From Hyposmocoma kahamanoa (Eukaryota; Arthropoda; Insecta; Lepidoptera; Cosmopterigidae): a stretch of 64,000 bases of DNA. The translations under genes and the position numbers were made by a program. Positions within the stretch are counted from its first letter, which is position 1. Every line of letters starts with the position of its first letter. The DNA lies in NCBI RefSeq assembly GCF_003589595.1, contig NW_020653409.1, positions 1,237,049-1,301,048 of the forward strand, given 5' to 3'. Below, piece by piece: positions 21,901 through 33,900 of this stretch. The notes beneath the pieces were generated by a model. The model was not told the DNA's origin, ran no database searches, and was given only the letters and a program-made list of their open reading frames with translations.

Positions 21901-24900
21901 CTTCCGTGGCCGATCTCTTCCAATGTTGCCTTTCACGATGGCTCTACATATATTCATAATTACTCTTTCATCCACTCTAAGTGTCCAAATCATTTCAACT
22001 TGCTTTATTTTTGTCACTGCGTCCTCTTTCAAACCACATAGCTATCACAGTGTTATTTACGCTATCACACAACCGCAAATAATATTTTTTCTAATGAATT
22101 CCCTAACCTAATTTCTGCTGTATTCCCTCTGATCCCCTCTGTTACATCTACAACAATAGGGTGTCTACTTTCAAAGGGACTGACAATACAATTAAAAATA
22201 GCGTAAAAGAACAGGGACAAATTAAGCCTTTTCTTAATACTAAAATGTTGTAGGTTTTAAAACCCCTTTGCTAATGTTTATACAGTAAAATTTGTACTTA
22301 CGAATCGTATCAGATACAGGTGTAGGACCTTGAACGGTTCCAGCTTCTGTAAATTTTTTTTTTTTTTAAATGAAATTTTTCTGGGATCTGTATCGTGTAT
22401 GATTTGTAATTTAAATCACCGTTTTGGACTCTTTGTCGTCTCATAGTCATGGCCACTGTTCTGAACTATACTTACAAAAGGCATTATAATACCTAATAAT
22501 AATAGTATTCAAATACCTTGTTTTTAATTTACCAAAAAACATTCCAATTTACGCTACATACGATTTGCAAAATATTTTATTTAAGGGCGCGTTCCCATTG
22601 TGTCGTAACGTTTTGTTTATCATTGGACGACTGTCGCATTTAGCCTGTTCCTATATCACGACTATCTGCCGTGACTGTGTCGTGGACGTTTATTTATTGT
22701 TGAACGACTGTCGTGTCTAGGCTGTTCCCTAGTGGGAATCTAATGATTGTGACGACAATTCATCGGTTCACGGCAGCCGCCTTGTCGTTTGCACGACAAA
22801 ATAACGACGATAATACTTATCGTCAGACGACTGTCGTTATAGCTCTTCCCATTGTCACGACAGTCTGTCGTCGTAACGTCAAAAACATCATGAACGTGAA
22901 CGACAGTTAATCATGTTGTTCTATGTGTGAACAACTTCATTTAAATATACAAGCCAGGGCACTTTAAACTGCACGACTGTCTGTCGTCACGACATAATGG
23001 GAACACTACGAATTTTTGACAAAATTAAATTTATTAATTAAAAGGACAATATAAATGAAATAGAATATACTAATGAGTATTACAGCAGCCTTATGTATGC
23101 TTGGGATTTTTCATTAAGGGGATTACGAGATCACAATCCGGTAGTTCGGAGAAACCATCTTCCCTGTTGGAATCAGAATGCTTTTAATACAATCTCAATC
23201 AGTCGTGACCATGGAACCTGTAAAGAGTCCGAAATGCTGGTTTCTTTGAATAAATAAGTTTCATTTCCAAAGAAATCCTAATAATTTCATAAACACATAT
23301 TACTTTTTCGATATTTAGCTCACTGCTCGTGTAAGGTAGACATAGGTCGCCACAAGTGGTCGTGGTATAGTGTTTTCGTTTCCGGTATTTACATTAGTCC
23401 TTTTATAACCGCTCACGCGATGCGCTCATCCTACCGCAAAATGGCGGCTATTTGGTTTCGCAAATTAGAAAAGGATTCAGTTTAAATACAAGTTTTTAAA
23501 AATAAAAATTATTATTCTGCATTGCTAAATAAATACCCTCCGTACTACCAACAAAAACATCTCAAATAAAATGCAGTAACACACCGCAAATCCTGCAATT
23601 TGAAAAGCACTAATTAAATTTTTGGTGTACTTGGGTAAATATGATTTTTCCGTTTGAGTGGTTCTAATGTTTGCCATGAAATTACTCCTTAAAGTATAGT
23701 TTATAAACATTTATATTCAGGGTAAACTTAAAAAACGCAACTTACGGTATGTTTTCAATAAATAAACACCGACATCACCAGCCCAAACAATAATACACAC
23801 GATTGTCGTGACGTATTTTTGAAGTTGTTTATTTTTTTAAATGACAGACCCAGGCATTAAAATCTTTATGGTTTGCTAGAGTAGGTACCGAAATAGCAAT
23901 TAGTATTAGTTCTTTTACCTGTTATAACTTCGATATCCGATAAATCGGTATAAAATCATCACCGGCACCTCTAGGTGTGGTATGCTTCCAGAGACGCATG
24001 AATCGCGTGAGCGGATAAGTGCTGTTAAGTGCCATTTCACACTAAGCGACTAGCCGCGAACTACCGCAATCGGCTAGTTTTACTTCAGAGTAGCGGCCGT
24101 GTCAATGGGTACGGTACAATGACTTATTTGAATAAATAATTAGTTGGCCACGACCGTGCCGCTGTCAGCGGCAGCTTAGTGCTGCTCGACGAGCGGCAAG
24201 AATGAATATATTAAAATGTATTGTGCGCGATTTTCGCAAAGCATTTTATAGCAGAGGCGCGAGAGGCTAGGTGCGGCGGGAAAAACTGTACGGGCGAACG
24301 AAGGAGATGTCACAATCCAGAGCGGTACTGACAGCAGTCGCAGAAACAAAATATTTTATATGTATAATTCGGAGCGGAATTTTTCTGCATTGGTGACAAC
24401 CCTTCTAGATTTGATATGGTGTTTCAAATGTACATTTAAGTATTGAGAAATACAATCAAAAGTTTATATGGTCATTCGCGTGTATTTACGAAATTTATCA
24501 TGATATTTTCTGTATTCTTCGCACAAGTTACAGTATTCGCCATATTTATACCGTTCTTTATTCAATTTGTTAATTCCTTCGTATTCAAAATATATTATTT
24601 AAAATACGAACTACTTTCGAGGAAAGAAGCGCTACTTTAGATAGCGCCATGTAACGCCGTAAAGGGTTAACCTGTCAATAGTTCGAAATGACATTTTCCA
24701 GAAATAAAGTTTGCTCAAATTTTCATAACCTCGAAAGTAATTTTGAGAGGAAAATGTTTTTCTTTTAATCGAGTCTTTCGATAAACGTTATAATTCGGTT
24801 TTCGGTGTAATGAAAATTCGAACAAACGTTATTTCCGAAAAAAGATTTCCGAAGAGGTTCTAGCCGCTTAAGTGGAAAATGCGTGTAATCTAGGCTTCTC

Positions 24901-27900
24901 AATCTGATGAATGTGTTAAGGTTAAATGGAATAGGGAACATTTCCATCGGGACAAGCTAAGAGATTCCCCACACTAGCGCCTTTCGACCATCAGCGTACA
25001 CACACCACATGCACACCATCACAGAGCGTCACTGCGACGCAACGCCAGCACTGAGCGACTGCGCCCTGCGGAATAATGCCGAAAGTTGGGTATACGCAGC
25101 TGGAGTTACGTCGCCGCCATGCGAACGTTTAGGCTCGAAAAACGCTAATGCGGAGGGTCTCTCAAAGGTTTCAGGATGCTTACTTGATTCTTCTTCTAGA
25201 TACTCTTCTACGAAGCCTTCCTGTGAAGTTGTAAAAAGAATTTCGATTATATGGGAGATATTGATCAAATAACGAGACTTGCTTGAGGTTTGGAGGTATG
25301 ATCCTAAGAAGAATACCTATTATGCGGGATAAATTCCTTATATGTATTTATAGCGAGCCTCCCCGCAAAGACATACTAGCTGTGTTGCCTGAGCATCTTT
25401 AGGGAATAATAGTTGGAATCCTAAAGTATAAGTGGTCCTTTTGTAACATTCATCTATACATGTATGTGTATAGTTTTTCTCAAAAAATACTACTACGTCG
25501 ACAAATTGGAGGACAAGATGAAATTGGAAGAGTAAAGCATTTCTTACATACTGTTTGCCTCGTGATATTTTTAAATGATATGATTTAGATAATGGCTAAT
25601 ATAAATATTTGAAATTGACTGTACTTCACCAACTGCATGAGTGCTCGCAGGTTTTGTTTGAATCATTGAGGCCAGGAATTCTTCTCGAAATTCTTGTCTG
25701 AAAGCAACATTTGTTAGTTTACATCATGTACGGACAACGGCACATCAGAGCACAGTGCAACAGAATAAGATACGACAATGTGTAGCTTGATATGCTGGCG
25801 TGTGTACATTAATTATTATAATCAATGATTGCGTATTTTGAATAGCTTTACCAGTATAGGTTACATAATGTTGCAGGTGCTTCAATAGATTCCGAGCTTG
25901 TTCCGAGGAATTTGGTATTTTATAACGGAAGTGAGATGTTTTATTTATGTTGTACCTTTAAAAAGGTTCTGTTCACAACATAGACCGATAGTGCAGTATA
26001 GGTTAAGTAATGTTTCAGAAGTAAAGGATGTCCTTAAAATAAGTAAATTTAAATCATTATTTTGAAAACCCGCGATTCAAACCGGCAAACAAAAAAAAAC
26101 AAAAAAAGTCACCATCTATCTATCCTACCAGTCGTCGAGATCTCCAACGAGTACATACTCGGTGGGTCTACCTTTAATAAAGAATAGTTCTTTATATCCT
26201 TAGAATAATAACGCATAGAAACCTAGTCCGCACACGCTAAGTGAGGCAATTTGAAGCGCGCCCAAAGGGCCTACACGAGCGGGCGGACCGTCAGTGCTCA
26301 AGGTCAATCTGCACCGCGAACAGCTCCAGAATTTTAGCTAAAAATGACGAAATGTGCGGTGAATGAGTGTAAAAATACGTCAGACAAACATAAAATAGAT
26401 ACTAACATCACATTCCACAAGTAAGTAACGCGTTTCAACTTGTATTTTTGAATAAATAATCACTAAAACCGAAAATTAACCTACTACTAAAACTAGCCTA
26501 CATGAATTTGATTTTTGCCTCACTTGTGACAGGTCGTTTGATGTGAAACTATCATTCTATTTCTATGAGTTATTATTCTAAGTTTATATCCATCTTTCTG
26601 CTTCATTGTCAGGCCCTAGTAACCATCTGTAAGCCAACTTAGTCTGTCTTTTTCGAAGACGGAGTAAAATGACATTTGCAGGGTTCCCAGTTTTTGTGAA
26701 ATTTTATATAGTCATGTATAGTCATGTAGTTGTTGTCGACAGTTTTATCGATAGATTATGAAAGAAGGTAAAATATTGCAAAAATTGTCTGGATTGTGAA
26801 TGTTACGACGTTGTGATTCAAAAATGTATTTTCTCAAAATAATTATATCACCTAAATGAGAAACTTACATACAGTAACATTACAAAGCTATAAACATAGC
26901 ATTTCGTATGACAAGCGTGAAATGGAAACAATCTATGTAATGCAAATATAACATTTTTAAGAGGTGGGTAGTTTTGACTCAACCAACATAACATAATGGG
27001 CAATAATACCGTGCGTTCGCGCAAGCGTAGTCTACACAGATTGGCAATAACTAGATGTGTCAAGAAAAAACGTACGACGTCGTCCTAGATTACTAATTGC
27101 ATTATTTCGTTCTTTATTCTTATTTTGACTGTTGACCTGCTAGCATCGAAACTAATTTTTATTCACATTTTAATAAAGACAGGCGGATTTGATAATGTAT
27201 ATTAAACTAAAAAACTTTAAAATACCTTTTTGTATTTTTAATGGACATAGTTCTAAATGTAGTGAAATTATGTATTAAATTATGCAAACTGACAATTCAA
27301 ATGAACCAGTGCTAAATTCGGTTGATTATTGCATAAGCGTAATTAACATTCAATCAATAGTCTATAAAATAGTTACTGCAATCTGTTAGTTAAATATATC
27401 ACTGCTAGGTTCTTTAGGACTTTGATTATTCCTATCAAGAAAACACTAATCAAATCTTAACTCTTTTTATTTCGTATTAATCTTACTGACCAGGGGGGTG
27501 ATTCACGTAATCAAACCGTTACAATATCGTAGAGATTTAGTCGTCGAACTTATTTTTCGTATTCACGTGTGACAGTGAACGTAAACGAGTCCAATTTTAA
27601 AGTCGTTCGATCCAAATGTCGTTAGAACCTAGTCTGGTATATGAATCGAACTTGAATCGACTCTAAACGACAAGTCATACGTATTTTGCTAAAATTTTGA
27701 CAGTTCTTTCAATAGACTTTCGACGACTAAATGTCAAATTTCACAATCCAAGATGTCGTCCATTAGTCGTTACGTTTCTATTCTACTCATATCAACGTTC
27801 GTACACTTGCGGCGTCTATTTAGATCTATGGAAACATCACGCACAAAGTAATTTTATTTTTGTTATTTTATGCTATACTGACCTTATTTCTTCGCCTTTC

Positions 27901-30900
27901 ATATTTCTGCCAGGTTGCTTCGCTTCCCAAGATCTTCTTGCAATTGCAAACAGCAGATCCCTGTCATCGTCCCTCTTTAAAAAGGCCCCTCCACCGACAG
28001 AAGTCGAGCACTCCAGCTCCGTATACGGATCATCCGGTAGCGGCTGATGTACTGTGATTATTGGAATATCTTGATCAACGTTTTCTTTCAACTTAGCATC
28101 CGTTTTATCTTTCTTTTCTTTCGCTGTGCTGGGCTGACAAAATAAAGATGGAATAGACGGAATTAACCATTGGGCGAATTGCCGACTTTGCTCATCCCAT
28201 AGTTTGGACCAATTAGGTGGGTAGGACCAATTTGCGAAATGGATCTTTCTAAATTGGTTCTTGTTAAGATAGTGTTGTGAATTTGGTGGCTCTGGTGCTC
28301 ATAGTACATGCAATTTCCTAGTTTGAGACCAGTGCCTCTACTATGAGTTTACAGTAACCGCTGTTGCTGGCGACAGTGTTAATTATTTGCATACAAAATG
28401 ACAATCTTGTGTCCGCTAGGGGCGTTGTTCCATTTGCAATACAAAATTGTCAAACATTTTACTAAGTCACTAGCAACGACCGTCTCTGTAATCTTATGGT
28501 AGAGGTCCAGGTGCCTGGCGTGGCTGTCTGGCACATTGTTATTATTGTTAATGTAAGTTTCGAAGCAGTGACTAAATGCTCGTCAAGGTTCCATTTTGAA
28601 CCAATCAACTCACACCACTTAAATGTTGTTTCGTCCCTACCATATAATCAACGAACTTTTTGTATGAACTAACGAAGGTCAAAAAGGACGTTCACTTTTG
28701 AAATGTACTTCCAAAAGAAACTACTACTGTTTAGCGATTAATGCAATTACTCCTGTAAACCAGTAACCTATTGCCAATATATTACAGTCGTCTATCGTGT
28801 ATCGTCTTTAATTTTACGAGGTCGTTGAGATCCTGTACATGTTGTACTTGGATCTGGTGGCTACATTATTAGTACCGTCTCAGTCTTAAATGAATTAGAT
28901 ATTATATAATTTATATATATACAGGGTGTAAATTTGAGACGGGGCAGCAAGGCCAGCTACCTTAATCGTTGTAGTTACAGGAAAACGGTTCTAGAAGACT
29001 ACCCATGAATTTTGAAGATATTTTGATTAGCATTCACAGATTTTCAAAAAATGGCACAGTCAGCAAGATAAAAGGCAATTTGTACAAAACTTTTTTTTAG
29101 GCCATTCGATCCGGTCTCTGGTAAGGATCAATAGTCTCTATGGGACCAAATGAGGTAAGAGTACTCGAAATGTCAGAAATCGCAAAAAACTTTTTACAAT
29201 GCACTTTGTAGGGACATATTTAGTAATCAGTTATTCTAGGTAGATATATGTATATATATTACGTTTATTGAATGTCACGATGTTTGACCGCTGAGTGAAG
29301 AAATAGATTTCTCACAGAAGGCGCTACGGTAAATAAGTCGTTAAAAACCAAAAATAGTGGTTTGCAACAGAAAAATTCGTCACATCCGCTATTTCCATGG
29401 CTTAGTTGATGTAGCGTCTGCCATGGTTTGTTGAAAGTCGTTGGTTTGATTCAGCCGGATTGAAGGAATGGTTCCTTAGTGTTCGATCTTTGTATTAACA
29501 ATTATAATAAATAAAGTATACTTATTACTGGTTAATAACTGCTATATCCGGAAATGGGAGCCTGGATTTCAGCCTGGACACAGGTTAGTTCCTAATATGA
29601 ATTTTACCAAAGCTTTTAATTAAAAGTTCACATGTCAGCTGGTAAGTTAGGTAAGAACCTCGTAAAGAGGCAATAAAGATTATTATTATTATAATTGGTA
29701 CTTTTAAGTTTCTCTAATGCTGCAACTAGACACAATGTACGCCCCACTGAACGCACCACTGTTGCGAATTTGTGGCCTAAAGGATAAGACGGCAGATGGC
29801 AGTGACAATCTTGCCGAACTATTAATTATAATTTATTAATTAAATTACTTTACGCGATGTATCAGATGTGCGTTCACATTGCTGGTGTAACACGCTGTCG
29901 TTATCACTTGCTGCCCTTTCACATCAGACGGTCATGTAGGCAAGGAAAAATTTATTTTTGACCTTGATATTTAAGTCAACCTTTGCAGGCTAGCGGTTGA
30001 ACCAGAGAACAATAAATAACAGTAGAATTATTTAGTTAGCGTCAAACTCAAAGTCAGTCTCTATGGGTCGTATTCTAGAACTCTACTCAATGCTCAAGTC
30101 AGGATTGCACTGGAAACACGAGCACTGGAAATACGATCCTAATGGCAAGGACTTGAGTATGATTTTCAGTGCTCACTGCAATACTCAAGTCCTGACTTGA
30201 GTATTGAGTAGAGTTCTGGAATACGACCCTAAGACCTATCTGAGCTCAGTCCGTCATTTTCGCTTTGTATGGTATGGTTGTGTCATTCTTTCGTGCAAAT
30301 CCTCTAAAATCTTGGAAATATGCCTTATTGTGCTGTTTCGGAGTGCAGAAATGATAGCCATACCAAAAATATGGTAACGTGCTGGCATATCATCGAAAAG
30401 TCTTATTTTAATCAATTTTCAACTTTCCGTTTATCGAAGTGGACTGAGTGGATCCTATTACATACGCCACAGCCGCACACATGACATCTACTTAGTACAA
30501 CAATAGTGTTGACCAGCTTTGTGGTCGCATAATTATTTATTGCTAAGATTTTATTTTATAATTAATTTTATTTAGTTTTCTTTTTTGTTATTCATTTTCT
30601 GTTTGTTTTAATTTAGTTTGTTTTAGTTTTAATTTAGTTCTGTTTTATTTTTATTTTTTTTACTTTTTATTTTTTTACTGTGTTGTTGTCTTTATTATTG
30701 TGTTATGGTGTTATATAATAAATGTATTCTATTCTATTCTATTCTATTCTAAATATTCTTTTTTGTTACAGGAAACGAAAGTAAAGCTATGCAATATGGT
30801 CGCTTCTTGTTCGGAGAACTAAATTAACAATCCCAATACGTCGTCGTTCGGCAATTAACCGCTAGATGACAGCACACTGATTGAAATTTCAATATAATAT

Positions 30901-33900
30901 CAAAACGTCGTAACTTGCAATAGATGACATTGAACTTTCAACGATATGCCAATAAGGTAAAGTTTAAATTAAGAATGTGTGAGTTTTGGCGACATCGGAT
31001 CTGATAGTAATCTACTAGCCTTCAGTGCCATTATTTTTCCTTGCGTGTGTTGAACTCTCTGTAGTAATTGGTCACTGAAAATGTTTAACATAATGTAACA
31101 AACTCGTGGAAGCGATCCCGTGATCGAGACTCATTTGTTTCGTGCTTTTATGGTGCTGGGATTTATAAAAATCAAATCAATACGACGCGAGTTGTTTAAA
31201 GTCAAATTTGTATCCTTTTCAATTTACATATATCCTTTTTTATGTATATTATAGAATCGATGTTTGAATGTAAACATAACACTAAGCGATTTTTTACTTT
31301 TAGGGTATACAAAAGGGATATTATTTAAGTTAAAAAGCAAAAAAAAAAGTATTTTGTGTTACAATAACTTACGTGAGAGGTATCGCAAGAGAGTGCGCGT
31401 ATATCCGCACGCCTGATAAACCCGCGCGCCATCGCACATGAGCTCGTACGCATGCGCATACTCACGCACACGTCATAGCACTCACGCAAGAATATAATAT
31501 GTGGACTTTACCAGTTAATTCCGTACTATTAATATTATTTTAAATAATCTAATAACACCGGAAAATGCATTTCCGAACGCACGTACTACTTAAATGCATA
31601 TTCCATTTGAAACTGAATTTAGCGTAATGTGTTATTATTATGTATTATAATTTATTAATTTTTTTCGTAATATTCGTTACTTTCTGTCAACAGGGTGAAA
31701 TTACAGGCACACGGGACTTGGCAACTTGGGTCTCAGGGTGACAAGCGCAGTGGTAGTGCCCCTTAGATCTTTGCAATTTAAAGCTTAACTGCCTCCGTGG
31801 CCGAACGGTTACCATACCGGACTCGCAGAGTTTCCCTAGCATGAGTCCAGTGCCTTTATCATGAGATTACATTTTTGATCATTGACAGTTATCGCTAGCG
31901 CCGCGTAAAATGTTTGTAGGCAAAATGTTGTTTCTTCTTGTGACCGCTAGGGGCGCCATATAATTTGTCATACAAAGATACGGAATTTACTCACGGGTTC
32001 GCTAGCGACAACTGTCACAGTAAACTCATGGTAGAGGCATAGGTGTTGCCACAGGTGGATCCTGAGGTAATGAGGTGACAATTTACGTAACAATATTATG
32101 TCTGCACACGGTATAATTTCAATAATTTAATTTTTCTAACGATATTCAATAGCAAACTGATTGGAAAAAGTGCCTACCAAATTAGACAACTGTTGTTACG
32201 TGAAACGTTAGTAAAAAAAATTGTTTCATTGATAATTGAAATGAAAAGACTAGCCATTTGACACTTTTTCCATCAACTGGTTATTGAATATTGTCAGATA
32301 CATCTCGTTGAAATTATCCCGTGTGCAACGCGACATAACTATTACGTAAACTGTCACTTGTTCCGCACCGCGCAGTTACCTCACGAACCAACTCACTTAA
32401 GTGGTAGGCCTGTAGCAATTGGCTATAAAATACATAATTGTGTAAGCAAATTTAAAAGCTATAAAATTGGCATGTAAATAAATAAGTACCTTTTCTTTTC
32501 CGGGTTGCTTCTTCGGTGAATTCTCCGGTTTAGGTGGCAACAGCATGTTTCGAATTTCATCGACTCTCTTCCATTGAGAGAGTGGTAACGGCCAGCCCTT
32601 TGTAGCTATGACTCTGTAAAAATTTACAAAAGCACCATTCCCATTAATAAAAATATATAAATAAAACCGATGCAAGACAACATAAAGACATACAGCAAAA
32701 AAGAGTTCGGCCGGGGAAGTAGCAGTAATGGAAGCTTCACTGCGTTCCGGGTTTGATGAATAAGAGTGCTGGTGAAATTGATCCGCGGACGTCAATACTA
32801 ATCTCTGCGTGGCAGGTCAGTATGGTAACCGTTCGACCACGGAGGCGTTAATTTACCAAGGGAAAAGGTGCTACAATTTAAGATACAGGACTTCCCCAGT
32901 TTGACTGCAGTAGGTTCATTTAGTAGCAGTAGAACTCCTTGTGAAAGAGTTCGTCCGGGGAACTACTGCCACCTTACGCAGATTTCTGCCACTAAGCATT
33001 ATTGCGTTTCGGTTTTGAAGGGTAGGGGTGCTCGTGAAACAAAAAGCACATGGAACTTGTCCACGTATGTCACAGAGAGATAGTCGCATTGGCAACGTCT
33101 CTCATATCTTTGCGATTTAAAGCTCTGAGTGACATTGCAACTGTTATGGACAGGTGTGTCCCTTACCACCAAACACACGACTTATTTGTCATTTAGAATT
33201 ATAAAAAAATAAAACAATATCTGTAAATCAACTTCTAGTCGAGACAATTCCATGAACCCAAATATGCTGTGAGTTGTTGAAAAGTTTGGTAGTCTGCGGA
33301 ATATCCAGGTTGCAGCATCAGGTCAAGGTCACCATATGATTGTAACGTTATCGTTTTTCTACAGTATACCAAATTTCTAGACGGTCGGACAAGTGGAAGT
33401 AACACAAATATTCATTTTATCACAAAGATCAATATCCCAAAAAGTAATTTGTCATCACTTAGTAAAATCAAATCTAACTTATTATTTTAGACCATGTCCA
33501 TAGATGTTAGTTAGAAAAAAATAAACTTATAGCCTGTATTAGTAATGAAAGTTATCATAACATTAAATTGAATTAAATAAAAAATTAAACCAAATTATAA
33601 ATCTGTGTACAAATTATAAATAAGGTCAGAGAAGTACTTCCACCGTTCAACGCCAGTCTATCTCGAACATCGAGTATATAACCAGAAATAGAGACGAATT
33701 AAGGGCCATGTATTCCTGGTAACACATTAGCGATATAGCTCTTATAAATATTAACTGTCGTTTGCACTGAAATATAGACAGGCCAACTTCTGGCCTGTGT
33801 GTACGTCTCCGTATATACCAAAAAATATTCTGTATTTATTGTAATAAAGATAATATCTCTAACAATGCCGTGGTGTAATATTCGGTGTTGTGGGAATAAC

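Noticed and set aside
25029..25183. Extension of exon 21 along the open frame to 25029
   Set aside because: The GTAAGC donor at 25183 gives the phase required by exon 22. The extension has no homology.
26868..26890. 19-nt candidate microexon of ADGB between exons 19 and 20
   Set aside because: The phase fitted, but the sequence is hydrophobic and lies beside a dispersed repeat. Exon 20 at 25625-25697 joins exon 19 directly in phase with clear homology.
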